This document shows positions 17,321-26,924 of a stretch of DNA of 64,000 nucleotides, piece after piece. The notes under the pieces were generated by a model, which saw nothing but the letters and a program-made list of their open reading frames with translations, was not told the DNA's origin and did not search any database. The DNA is from Iodobacter violaceini (GTDB lineage: Bacteria > Pseudomonadota > Gammaproteobacteria > Burkholderiales > Chitinibacteraceae): contig NZ_JAAOLX010000011.1 of NCBI RefSeq assembly GCF_011601265.1, forward strand, positions 1-64,000, written 5' to 3'. Both the position numbers and the translations under genes were made by a program. Within the stretch, counting starts at the first letter, position 1. Each line of letters begins with the position of its first letter.

Positions 17321-18184
17321 TTATGCTTCTTTTTTTAGCGTTAAAGCACGTTCATACAGGGCGTTTTTAGGTGCGCCGGTAATGGAAACGGCCAGCGCCA
17401 CGGCCTGTTTGAGTGGCAATTCAGCAATTAAGGGCAATAAAACGCTGTCGTAATCAGCGCCATCGGCTTTTTCTGCTCGGGGCGCTGCATTCACCACCAC
17501 AACCGATTCGCCACGCTCCTGATTACTGTCGCTGGCAACCCATGCGGCCAGCTCGCCAAGTGGCAGGCGGCGGATAGTTTCAAAGGTTTTGGTGATTTCC
17601 CGGCAGAGAACTGCCTCACGATCCGGGCCAAATACACTGGCCATATCGTTTAAACAATCCACAATACGGTGTGGTGCTTCATAAAACACGCTGATGAAGC
17701 TTTGATCTTTTAGTTCGCTTAGTGCATCGCAGCGTTGCTTGGTCTTGGGCGGTAAAAAGCCATAAAACAAAGCGTGCGGGCAGTTAAAGCCACTGGCCGA
17801 TAATGCAGTTGTCAGTGCAGATGCGCCAGGAACCGGGATAATCCTGCAGCCCGCTGCGTGTGCTGCTGCAGCAAGCAGGGCTCCGGGATCAGAGACGGCA
17901 GGTGTTCCGGCATCGGATACTTGCGCGATTGTTTCCCCGGCCAGTATGCGGGCTACCAGCTTTTCAGCCATGCTGTGTTCGTTGTGCTCTCGCAAAGACA
18001 CCATTGGTGTCGAAATATTAAAATGTTTAAGCAGCTGCCCGGTAACCCGGGTATCTTCGGCCGCAATCACATCGGCTCCTTTTAGTGCGGCAATGGCGCG
18101 GGGCGTCATGTCGTTAAGGTTACCGATTGGAGTGGCTACCACATATAATGCGGACTTAATAATAGGATTGGATTCTGTATGCAC
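17321..18184 (-). CDS. rsmI: 16S rRNA 2'-O-ribose methyltransferase RsmI
   Basis: A 287-residue RsmI of normal length. LYVVATPIGNLNDMTPRA (13-30), ADVIAAEDTR, VSDAGTPAVSDPG and VPGASALTTALSASG are the tetrapyrrole-methylase-fold SAM-binding blocks of this family. It methylates C1402 of 16S rRNA. The predicted start is GTG at 18184, which overlaps the divergent lpoA start codon by six bases, so the two transcripts must begin within each other's genes or the annotated starts are slightly long. The arrangement rsmI / lpoA-yraN-gmhA-dolP is conserved from E. coli to Neisseria. A paralogue lies at 57742-58452. Confidence 0.94.
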   Translation of the reverse strand: MHTESNPIIKSALYVVATPIGNLNDMTPRAIAALKGADVIAAEDTRVTGQLLKHFNISTPMVSLREHNEHSMAEKLVARILAGETIAQVSDAGTPAVSDPGALLAAAAHAAGCRIIPVPGASALTTALSASGFNCPHALFYGFLPPKTKQRCDALSELKDQSFISVFYEAPHRIVDCLNDMASVFGPDREAVLCREITKTFETIRRLPLGELAAWVASDSNQERGESVVVVNAAPRAEKADGADYDSVLLPLIAELPLKQAVALAVSITGAPKNALYERALTLKKEA

Positions 18185-19374
18185 GCCAAGGCTCTCCTTT
18201 TTGCTTCGGAATGGCGCAGTGCGCTAGGGTCCGTACTATACGGTGCTGTACTGCTTACTGCCATAGCCGGTTGTGCTGCTGCGCCTGTTATTGCTCCTGT
18301 GGCCGCTAAACCCGCGTTTACCATTGCCTCACAGGCGGCGGCCTCTGAGGCCAGCCCGGCACAGATCTTACCCCTTGCGCCTGCTGAGGCTAAGCCGGTT
18401 AGGCGCGATGGTTTTATTGCGGTATTGCTGCCAGGTAAAAGTAAGGCGATGCGTCCTGCGGTAGATGCGATTAAAGCCGGCGTATTGGCTGCTGAAAAAA
18501 CCAATGGCAGTGCTGATGTGCCTGCAGTAAAAATTTTTGATACTGATGATGTTCCTGCTGAGGTTTTTGAGCAGTTTCAGCAGCTGCATCAGCAGGGCGC
18601 GATAGCGGTTATCGGGCCGCTTACCAAGCCTTCAATTAATTATCTGGCCGATGTGGGCGATTTTGATATCCCAGTCATTGGTTTGAATTCTTTCGATGAA
18701 AAAACATTGCGCCGTGCTCAGCTCTATAGTTTTTCCTTGTCTATAGAGCAGGAGGCCCAGCAAATTGCCAGACAAATGTTTGATGATGGCCTGCGTATGC
18801 CTTTGGTTTTGCAAGGGGACAGCCCACTGGCTGGCCGGATGGTGCAGGGCTTTGTGGATAGCTGGAAAGAGGCAAATGGCACGCAACCCACGATCTTTTC
18901 TTTAAAAGATGCACGCAGCCAGGCGCAGGCTTTGAGGGCTCAGCTGAAAGACGGCGGGCATGACTCGGTCTTTTTTGCCGCTGGCTCCAGGCAAACACGG
19001 ATCTCCCGCCCATTTATTGGTAACGAGCGGCCGGTTTATGCCACCAGCCAGATTAATCCGGGTGCTTTAAGCCGGACGGCTCGTGTGGATATGAATGGAA
19101 TCCGTTATTTAGAAACACCGTGGATTTTGCAGCCGGGCAACAGTGAATACGCTTTGCTGAATCGGAATCGTTCAAAGTCGAATGATGTTGAGCGTTTATT
19201 TGCACTGGGGGTTGATGCATGGAAGCTGGCTGTTTTATTGAGTAAACAGGCAGAAGTTGATTTTGATGGTTTAAGCGGGCACATCACCTTGGGAAGCGGC
19301 GGATTAATTGAGCGGGAGCTCACGCTTAATACTTTTAGCAGCGCAGAAGAGAGCGCTCCGGCAACCCCGATACC

Positions 19375-19378
<4 letters not shown>
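18179..19378 (+). CDS. lpoA: LpoA-type penicillin-binding protein activator (lipoprotein)
   Basis: A 399-residue lipoprotein with lipobox IAGC (Cys32). Residues 33-75 form an Ala/Pro-rich linker. From about 76 it has the periplasmic-binding-protein-like domain of LpoA (YraM C-terminal domain): GFIAVLLPGKSKAMRPA, AVIGPLTKPS, VIGLNSFDE and RLFALGVDAWKL are in the family order. E. coli LpoA is much longer because it has an extra N-terminal TPR-like domain that is absent here, as in other betaproteobacteria. It would activate PBP1A from the outer membrane during peptidoglycan synthesis. It heads the lpoA-yraN-gmhA-dolP transcription unit. Confidence 0.87.
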
Positions 19379-20311
<933 letters not shown>

Positions 20312-20312
<1 letters not shown>

Positions 20313-20890
20313 TGCGGCTAAAAAGCGCACTACTCACCCTGGGGCTGGCGGCGTCTTTATCTGCCTGCGTCCCCATTCTTCTGGTAGGCGGCGTAGCTGT
20401 AGGCGCTATGGTGGGATCGGATCCGCGTAAGTCAGAAGTCATCAAAACAGACTTTGATTTAGGCGCAAAAATTAGCAGCGATATCATCGATACATGGAAA
20501 GAAAAAGCCCATATCAATGTCACTGCATTTAATGGCATGGTATTACTCACAGGCGAAGTGCCGGATGAGGCGGCTAAGGCAAAGGTGTATGAAATTGCTC
20601 AGCGCCAGTCCAGGGCCCGTAAAATTTACAACGAAACCGTTGTTTCTGTGCCTTCCACTGCCGCTAATCGTCTGTACGATACACAGCTGACCGCCAGAGT
20701 GAAGACCGCCTTGCTGGCGGATGCCAACGATGCCGACGCAGTGCATTTGCAAGTCATTACCGAGCGCAGCGTGGTTTATTTAATGGGCGTAAGCAGGCCT
20801 GATATTGCCGAATCTGCTGCCCGTGCTGCCAGCCGTGTTTCGGGTGTGCGGCAGGTCGTGAAGCTGGTTGAGCCTTTAGCTGTAAATTAA
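20312..20890 (+). CDS. dolP: DolP-type outer-membrane BON lipoprotein
   Basis: A 192-residue lipoprotein with lipobox LSAC (Cys19) and two BON domains (about 45-110 and 122-190). The second BON ends in SRVSGVRQVVKLVEP. The length and layout are those of DolP (YraP; NMB2091 in Neisseria), which binds anionic phospholipid at the division site and supports BAM complex and outer-membrane integrity. It is the last gene of the lpoA block. Its start overlaps the previous stop by one base, and an intrinsic terminator follows at 20909. Confidence 0.92.
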
Positions 20891-20908
20891 AGCTTTGGGA
20901 TGCTTATT

Positions 20909-20936
20909 AAAAAGCGAGCTTGCAGGCTCGCTTTTT
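20909..20936 (+). terminator. Terminator of the lpoA-dolP operon
   Basis: AAAAAGCGAGC and GCTCGCTTTTT form a perfect 11-bp stem with a six-base loop, 18 bases after the dolP stop codon. Confidence 0.9.
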
Positions 20937-21170
20937 GTTGCACTGCATAAAAATCATGACCGATGGTCGGCAAGATGGGCAAAGTTTTGCGCGTGCAGTG
21001 CTTTTGCTTACAAGGAAAAGGCCGTGTGTGGGCCTGACCATGCTAAAATTGCTGGCTGTAAAGTGTGCTTTTAGCGCATTGCCAGCCGTCTTGCTTTCTT
21101 ACTGTCACCATGCTGTTCAGAGAGCCAGATTGCTTTCACGCCTTCCCAATTACTTTTGCTGGAGTACAGG

Positions 21171-22373
21171 ATGACATCCTCGATTTTTACCGCAGTAGAA
21201 ATGGCACCTCGTGACCCGATTCTGGGTCTTAATGAAGCCTTCAATGCCGATACACGTGCTGGCAAGGTTAATCTGGGTGTGGGTGTGTATTACGATGACA
21301 ATGGCAAGATTCCATTGCTGGCTGCGGTAAAAGCGGCAGAAAAAACCCGTATGGAAGCCCAGCCACCACGGGGCTATCAAGCCATCGAAGGCTTGGGTGC
21401 ATACAATCAGGCGGTACAAAATCTGGTGTTTGGTGCGGACAGCGAGCTGGTTTCATCCGGCCGCGTCGTCACTGCAGAAGCTTTAGGCGGCACGGGCGCT
21501 TTGAAAATCGGCGCTGATTTCTTAAAGCGTCTGAATGCAGATGCCAGCGTCTATATCAGCGATCCAAGCTGGGAAAACCACCGCGCATTGTTTGAATCAG
21601 CAGGGTTTAAGGTAGAAAACTACCCTTACTACGATGTAGCGACTCGCGGTGTGAATTTCACCGCCATGAAAGCGGCTCTGCTTGGCCTGCCAGCAGGCTC
21701 CATCATCGTATTGCACGCCTGCTGTCATAACCCGACTGGCGCAGATATGAGCGATGCACAGTGGGCGGAAGTGGTTGAAGCCTGCCGTGAGCGTAACCTG
21801 GTGCCTTTCCTTGATATGGCTTATCAGGGCTTTGCTGATGGCATCGATGCAGATGCCGTTGCTGTGCGTTTATTCTCTGCCTCTGGTTTGCAATTCTTTG
21901 TTTCCAGCTCTTTCTCTAAGAGCTTCTCGATGTATGGCGAGCGCGTAGGTGCTTTGTCCATCGTGACAGAAAACCGTGAGGAAGCGGGCCGGGTATTAAG
22001 CCAGCTGAAACGCGTGATTCGTACCAACTACTCCAACCCACCTATCCATGGTGGTGCTGTAGTGGCTGCAGTGCTGTCCAACCCAGAGTTGCGTCAGCAG
22101 TGGGAGGACGAATTAGCCGGCATGCGTGATCGTATCCGTGCAATGCGTACCAGCCTAGTTGCTAAGCTTGCAGAGCGTGGCGTAGCGCAAGATTTTAGTT
22201 TTGTAGCGGCTCAGCGTGGTATGTTCTCCTATACCGGCCTGACTGCGGCGCAGGTTGAAGTGTTGAAAAACGAATACGGTATTTACGCGGTTTCAACTGG
22301 CCGGATTTGCCTTGCTGCACTCAATACAAAAAACATTGATTACGTAGCAGATGCGATTGCTAAAGTGCTGTAA
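21171..22373 (+). CDS. Class I aromatic/aspartate aminotransferase
   Basis: The ATG at 21171 is chosen because CTGGAG precedes it at the right distance and homologues start at TSSIFTAVEMAPRDPI; an in-frame ATG five codons upstream lacks a site. The 400-residue protein has the PLP lysine Lys250 in SSSFSKSFSMYGERVG, the substrate-binding NPTG (CCHNPTGAD) and the C-terminal arginine in STGRICLAAL. It belongs to the AspC/TyrB family, which exchanges amino groups between aspartate, tyrosine or phenylalanine and 2-oxoglutarate. Specificity between AspC and TyrB cannot be fixed from sequence, though TyrB is the usual annotation in this order. It is a single gene with a terminator just after it. Confidence 0.9.
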   Translation: MTSSIFTAVEMAPRDPILGLNEAFNADTRAGKVNLGVGVYYDDNGKIPLLAAVKAAEKTRMEAQPPRGYQAIEGLGAYNQAVQNLVFGADSELVSSGRVVTAEALGGTGALKIGADFLKRLNADASVYISDPSWENHRALFESAGFKVENYPYYDVATRGVNFTAMKAALLGLPAGSIIVLHACCHNPTGADMSDAQWAEVVEACRERNLVPFLDMAYQGFADGIDADAVAVRLFSASGLQFFVSSSFSKSFSMYGERVGALSIVTENREEAGRVLSQLKRVIRTNYSNPPIHGGAVVAAVLSNPELRQQWEDELAGMRDRIRAMRTSLVAKLAERGVAQDFSFVAAQRGMFSYTGLTAAQVEVLKNEYGIYAVSTGRICLAALNTKNIDYVADAIAKVL

Positions 22374-22390
22374 TTTAGCGGGCACCTAAT

Positions 22391-22422
22391 AAAAAACCCA
22401 CGAAGCGATTCGTGGGTTTTTT
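22391..22422. terminator. Bidirectional terminator
   Basis: AAAAAACCCACGAA pairs perfectly with TTCGTGGGTTTTTT over 14 bp. Runs of A before and T after the stem let it work on both strands. It separates the aminotransferase gene from the convergent small secreted-protein gene. Confidence 0.92.
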
Positions 22423-22463
22423 ATTGGGAAAATGTAATGGCTTTGGCCTTGTTGCAAGGTTTT

Positions 22464-22964
22464 TTATTCAGCCGCCGCACCAAGAAAAATACTTTTCACT
22501 TTCTTTTTTTCCTGGCTAAAGATGATTCCGCCATAGATGCTGCCCGCTATAAAATGATTGGCGTCACTCTCTTCTTTATTCCAATAGGGTTTGTAGGCTT
22601 TCATCACATCCTGCATGCTGCTGCCAATCCTGATGCCACGGCGGGTACTTAAAGTGCTGGGTGCAAATATGGTAATTGCTGCTATTTTTTTTGCGCCGCG
22701 TTTTTTCTCTGAAACCATATCAAGCGTAATGCCACAATCGGTATAAAACCACTCCTGATGATAGGCCCCGTCTGCATCCCACAATTTATCAGGCCCGCGT
22801 TTTTCCTTGCAGCTGATTGTTTTTATGACTTCTTTTTCAGGAAGACCAATCTGCAGATTGCCTAGTTTTTCTTCCCGCAGCAGAGCAAATTCGTCTGCTG
22901 CCGAAGTTGTATGGCCAATCAATCCCAATATCATGCCAATGATGATTGTTCTGAGTGGTTTCAT
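22464..22964 (-). CDS. Small secreted protein of unknown function
   Basis: The ATG at 22964 is chosen because AGAGG lies upstream and it begins a good signal peptide (KPLRTIIIGMILGLIG, cleavage near TTSA). An upstream in-frame start at 23039 would add 25 residues without a signal sequence. The mature part of about 145 residues has two cysteines (SCKEK and TDCGI) likely to form a disulfide, and ends in a beta-rich region (GSIYGGIIFSQEKKKVKSIF). No family was recognised. The repeated pattern LGNLQIGLPEKEV / GIRIGSSMQDVMKAY resembles the duplicated 'I-G-x-S-x-x-D-V' units of periplasmic proteins of the SmpA/BamE-like or copper-amine-oxidase-like type, but this is only a resemblance. It lies 74 bases after murJ in the same direction. 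Confidence 0.6.
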   Translation of the reverse strand: MKPLRTIIIGMILGLIGHTTSAADEFALLREEKLGNLQIGLPEKEVIKTISCKEKRGPDKLWDADGAYHQEWFYTDCGITLDMVSEKKRGAKKIAAITIFAPSTLSTRRGIRIGSSMQDVMKAYKPYWNKEESDANHFIAGSIYGGIIFSQEKKKVKSIFLGAAAE

Positions 22965-23038
22965 TAAGACCTCTGTTTCGTTTGAAATGAGTATATTTAG
23001 CAGGGGAATTTTTTTAAACCTGCCTGATAAGTTATTCA

Positions 23039-24586
23039 CTAATCCGTAATCGCTTTGCGTGAAAAGTCTTTTGGTCTGAAACCGAGGGCAAAGAGTGCCG
23101 CAAAGTAAGCTCCTGCACCGGTGACAACCAGAACACTAAGCCAGCCTGCCCTGACCAGCTTATGCATTCCGGCAAAGGCGGGCATAAAGTGCAGCAGCAC
23201 AAAGAGCAGGGCGCTCATGGTAGCGACGGCCAGTACGATGCGCAGCATAAAACCCTTCCATGCAGCTTGTGGGGCGTAGTAGCCCCGTAAACGCAGCGTG
23301 CGGTATAGCAAGCCTGCATTCAGGCACGCACCCAAACTCATCCCCAGCGTCAGCCCGGCATGCTTAAGTGGCAGGGTGTACAAGAAAATCAGGTTGATCG
23401 CCAGGGTGGCCAATAGCGTGATAATGCCGATACGCACCACGGTTTTAATATCCTGGCGGGCATAAAACGCCGGGGCGAGGATTTTAATCAGGATCAGCCC
23501 GATTAAGCCCACGCTATAGCCCACCAGCGCCTGTTGGGTCATTAAGGCATCGTGCATAGAAAACTTGCCGCCCTGGAACAGGGTGAGCACTAAAGGCTCA
23601 GCAAGGATGGCTAAGGCCACGGTGGCCGGCAGGCAAAGCATGATGCACAGGCGCAGTCCCCAATCCAGTAAGCGGTCATAGCTGGCCTGATCACCACTGG
23701 CATGGCTGCGGGCCAGGCTGGGCAGCAGAATCGTTCCTAAGGCCACGCCAAGCACGCCCGTTGGGAATTCCATCAGCCGGTCGGCATAGTAAATCCATGA
23801 AACACTGCCTGAAGCTAAAAAAGAGGCAAGGTTGGAGTTAATAATCAGGCTGATCTGTGCAACCGATACGCCAAAAATGGCGGGGCCCATTTGCTTGATA
23901 ACCCGCCAGACACCTTCGTCTTTCATATCCAGCTTGGGCCACATCAGCATTCCCAGTTTAGCCAGGTGGGGCAGTTGGTAACAAAGCTGGGCAACGCCAC
24001 CAATCAGTACGGCAATAGCCAGTGCAAAAATAGGGCGATCCATTAGCGGGGCCAGCCAGAGTGCGCAGGCAATAAATGAAATATTTAAGAGCGTGGGAAC
24101 AAAGGCTGGAACAGAAAAACGATTGTAGGTATTTAAAATGCTGCCGACCAAAGAAGATAGCGAAATCAGCAAAATATAGGGAAACATATAGTGGAGCAGC
24201 TCGACTGCCAGATTAAATTTATCCGGGTTTTTGGCAAAGCCAGCCGCAGAAAAATAAATAATTGCAGGGGCTGCCAAAACTCCCAGCAAAGTGACTAAAA
24301 CCAGAACTAAAGTCAGCATGCCGGCAATTTTTGCGACAAAATCTTTGGTGGCTTCCTCTCCTTTGCGCGTTTTGTACTCGGCCAGAGTAGGCACAAAGGC
24401 TTGTGAAAATGCACCTTCGGCAAAAATTCTGCGCAGCATATTCGGCAGTTTAAAAGCAGTAAAAAAGACGTCCGTGGCAGCACCTGCGCCAAATACATGG
24501 GCAATAATGGTGTCGCGGACAAAGCCTAATATGCGTGAAACCAGCGTCATGGAGCTGACTGCTGCCAGTGTTTTAAGAAGGTTCAT
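23039..24586 (-). CDS. murJ: Lipid II flippase MurJ
   Basis: A 515-residue protein with 14 membrane spans of the MOP (MviN) family. [19 protein letters not shown] at the N terminus, and [20 protein letters not shown] with the conserved arginines of the central cavity, are MurJ signatures. It flips lipid II across the inner membrane and is essential in most Gram-negative bacteria. It is divergent from rpsT, the classic murJ/rpsT arrangement of beta- and gammaproteobacteria. Confidence 0.95.
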   Translation of the reverse strand: MNLLKTLAAVSSMTLVSRILGFVRDTIIAHVFGAGAATDVFFTAFKLPNMLRRIFAEGAFSQAFVPTLAEYKTRKGEEATKDFVAKIAGMLTLVLVLVTLLGVLAAPAIIYFSAAGFAKNPDKFNLAVELLHYMFPYILLISLSSLVGSILNTYNRFSVPAFVPTLLNISFIACALWLAPLMDRPIFALAIAVLIGGVAQLCYQLPHLAKLGMLMWPKLDMKDEGVWRVIKQMGPAIFGVSVAQISLIINSNLASFLASGSVSWIYYADRLMEFPTGVLGVALGTILLPSLARSHASGDQASYDRLLDWGLRLCIMLCLPATVALAILAEPLVLTLFQGGKFSMHDALMTQQALVGYSVGLIGLILIKILAPAFYARQDIKTVVRIGIITLLATLAINLIFLYTLPLKHAGLTLGMSLGACLNAGLLYRTLRLRGYYAPQAAWKGFMLRIVLAVATMSALLFVLLHFMPAFAGMHKLVRAGWLSVLVVTGAGAYFAALFALGFRPKDFSRKAITD

Positions 24587-24722
24587 GCCGGAGGGTCTGA
24601 GTAGTGAGGGCGCAATTATAAGGCCGTATCTTATCCCTGTAGCAAGCCAGGCGGTGACCCACTGAATTTATGGGAAAAATGAGGTTTTTTCGTGCTCTGA
24701 GCAGAATCAAGTTGATCATTGC

Positions 24723-24751
24723 TTGCCAGAACGTAAAAGTGGCGCTATCAT
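24723..24751 (+). promoter_or_regulatory. Sigma-70 promoter of rpsT
   Basis: TTGCCA (24723-24728) and TATCAT (24746-24751) are separated by exactly 17 bases, 55 bases before the rpsT start codon. The -35 hexamer has one mismatch to consensus and the -10 one. Confidence 0.65.
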
Positions 24752-24806
24752 CGCCGGTTTCCGAATTAGCCCGCTTTTTGGGCAAGCCCGTCAGGAGTTT
24801 CAAAAC

Positions 24807-25070
24807 ATGGCTAACAGTGCCCAAGCTCGCAAGCGTGCACGTCAGGCTGAGAAAGCCCGCCAGCACAATACCAGCCAGCGTTCCGCTTTCCGCACCGCGA
24901 TCAAAAAGGTGCTGAAGGCTGTGGAAGCAGGTGATAAAGCTGCGGCTCAGACTGTCTTCCAACAGTCCGTCAGTATCATTGACCGTATCGCTGACAAAGA
25001 AATCTTCCACAAGAACAAAGCAGCTCGTCATAAGAGCCGTTTGTCTGCAGCAATCAAGGCTATGGCCTGA
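24807..25070 (+). CDS. rpsT: 30S ribosomal protein S20
   Basis: The ATG at 24807, preceded by AGGAG, gives the standard 87-residue S20: [17 protein letters not shown] at the N terminus and [18 protein letters not shown] at the C terminus. It is a very basic helical protein binding 16S rRNA. The longer in-frame extension upstream has no S20 homology and overlaps the promoter. It is monocistronic, with a terminator 22 bases after the stop. Confidence 0.97.
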   Translation: MANSAQARKRARQAEKARQHNTSQRSAFRTAIKKVLKAVEAGDKAAAQTVFQQSVSIIDRIADKEIFHKNKAARHKSRLSAAIKAMA

Positions 25071-25092
25071 TTCTACGGATGTTCGAGTGAAG

Positions 25093-25119
25093 AAAACCCC
25101 AGCCTCGGCTGGGGTTTTT
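25093..25119 (+). terminator. rpsT terminator
   Basis: AAAACCCCAGCC and GGCTGGGGTTTTT form a perfect stem with a short TC loop directly after rpsT. The A-run before it may let it also serve the minus-strand gene ending at 25140. Confidence 0.92.
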
Positions 25120-25139
25120 GTTTGCCCGCTATTTACAGA

Positions 25140-25493
25140 TCAGCGGCGTAATGGTGGCATCCGCAGGCGGAAGGCAGGCATAAGGCGTTGGTAGTCTGGT
25201 TCTTCAAAGGTAAAAAGATGCTCTGCTGCTTCGGTATCAACAAGACAGCTCAGGCGCACAAACCGGCCTGTTTCTTTCCATACGGCGGCGGCTAAGCGTT
25301 CGCTCAGCCACTCTGGGCTTTCAGAGCTTGCACACTCTGCACTTAAATTAAGTAAGCAAGTATCATTACTTAATGGGCGTTGATCTTGCCATAGCGTTAC
25401 AATGCCTTCTCGCGCAAGCTGAGTGAGGCAGCGCTGAGCTTCAAAGCAAGAAAGCGGTGCAATGCTTAACTGAAGCTGCAAATTTATAGACAT
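25140..25493 (-). CDS. Hypothetical protein, 117 residues
   Basis: No family was recognised. The protein is soluble, mixed alpha/beta, without signal peptide or membrane spans. It has four cysteines and a repeated FEAQRCLTQLAREG-type amphipathic helix near the N terminus. The minus-strand ATG is preceded by a purine-rich GGAGCGAGC. It is convergent with rpsT and divergent from the REC-GGDEF gene, so it has its own promoter. Codon usage and composition look like the neighbours, so it is probably real. Confidence 0.5.
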   Translation of the reverse strand: MSINLQLQLSIAPLSCFEAQRCLTQLAREGIVTLWQDQRPLSNDTCLLNLSAECASSESPEWLSERLAAAVWKETGRFVRLSCLVDTEAAEHLFTFEEPDYQRLMPAFRLRMPPLRR

Positions 25494-25750
25494 AAAGCTC
25501 GCTCCTTATTTGGGCTGGCCGCTTGTGAGATGAATACAATGCTTGCGGGAGGACGGAGGATTCGCTTAATTTTATGTGCTTTAGAGGTAGCTTACCGCTG
25601 GCAAACGAAAAAACTGCATCAGGTTACAGCAGGGTTTCCTTTTGGGGCCCAATTTAAAACCGGTGGATGCTTGAATATTATCGGATTTATCGCTGCTTAC
25701 TTGACCGTATATCGGCAGAGCTGACGCGTTTATGCTAAATTTTATCAACG

Positions 25751-26911
25751 ATGCAAGACGAGCATGATTTGATGTCGCAAGTGGATTCAGAACAACTTCA
25801 TTTACCCCGCATTCTTGTTGTGGATGATTCCCGCATTGTGCGGGCGACAATCAAGAAGCATCTTGCCACCAGCTATGACGTGGTCGAAGCGGCCAATGGC
25901 GAAGAGGGCTGGCAGCAACTGCTGGCCGATGAAACAATTCAGCTGCTTATTTCCGATTTAAGTATGCCGGAGCTTGATGGGCTGGGCCTTTTGGCCCGCG
26001 CACGGAGTGCCGGGGATGGCCGGCTGTATTTGCTGCCGGTGATTATTATTTCTGGTGAAGAAGACGACGCAATCAAGCAAAAATGCGTTGAATGTGGCGC
26101 GACAGATTTTATTTCTAAATCAACTGACAGAACAGAACTGCTGGCGCGTGTCGCTGCGAATATTCATCTTGCTGCCATGCAGCATGAGCTGGCCATCGTT
26201 CGTACAGAACAGGCTCAGGTTGCATCCAGAGATCACAGTACAGGGGTGGCCAGCTCGCATTTGCTGATGCTGCAGATGGAGCAATCCATGGCCTACGCCA
26301 TGCGCCATAATTCTGAAGTGACTCTTTTACTTTTAGAGATCGACCATTATCAGCCGTTAAAGCAAAAGTTAGGCGACAGGCTGGCAGATCAGATGCTCAG
26401 CCTGCTGGCAAAGCTGCTGGCGGCAAAATTGCGCCGTGAGGATACGCTGGCCCATGTGGAAGGGCCGCAGTTTGCTATTGTGGCGCCTGGTACTTCATTA
26501 AGTGAAGTTCGCGTCATGGCCGAGCGTTTAAGGCAATGCGTATCGGCTGCGCGGATTAATTTCCGTGATGAGCGTTTAGAGGTTAGTGCCAGCGTTGCGG
26601 TTGCTAACTCCTGGCATGACGATACGCATCTGGCACCGGCATTATTCAGTAAGGCGATTACACGCCTTTATGGCTCTTCAGGCGAGGGGCGGATTTTAAT
26701 GCCGGATGAGAACGTCAACCGTCTGCCTTTATTGCCGCTGTCTGATGCGCTGCTGATGCTGCATAAAGGCCATAAGGAAGAAGTGCGGCCGCATCTTCCT
26801 GCTTTATTAGCAGGCCTTGCGCCACTGATCCATTTGGCTAATGAAGAGTACGGCCTGGATTGGTCGCTTGATTTTTTGCAGCAGGGCGAAGCGGTCAGTG
26901 ATCAGGCATAA
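25751..26911 (+). CDS. REC-GGDEF response regulator with degenerate GGDEF motif
   Basis: A 386-residue protein. The receiver domain (19-140) is intact: Asp25-Asp26, phospho-acceptor Asp69 (SDLSMPE), Ser101 and Lys123. A linker helix leads to a GGDEF domain (about 160-320) whose signature is EGPQF (237-241), with neither the metal-binding acid nor the catalytic Glu. The allosteric RxxD (Arg228-Asp231) is retained exactly five residues upstream. It therefore probably binds c-di-GMP as an effector instead of making it, under phosphorylation control. A C-terminal extension of about 60 residues (from about 325) matches nothing I recognise. No histidine kinase is adjacent. It is convergent with the EAL-CBS-GGDEF gene, with 13 bases between stops. 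Confidence 0.83.
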   Translation: MQDEHDLMSQVDSEQLHLPRILVVDDSRIVRATIKKHLATSYDVVEAANGEEGWQQLLADETIQLLISDLSMPELDGLGLLARARSAGDGRLYLLPVIIISGEEDDAIKQKCVECGATDFISKSTDRTELLARVAANIHLAAMQHELAIVRTEQAQVASRDHSTGVASSHLLMLQMEQSMAYAMRHNSEVTLLLLEIDHYQPLKQKLGDRLADQMLSLLAKLLAAKLRREDTLAHVEGPQFAIVAPGTSLSEVRVMAERLRQCVSAARINFRDERLEVSASVAVANSWHDDTHLAPALFSKAITRLYGSSGEGRILMPDENVNRLPLLPLSDALLMLHKGHKEEVRPHLPALLAGLAPLIHLANEEYGLDWSLDFLQQGEAVSDQA

Positions 26912-26924
26912 AGCCTGGCTGAAG

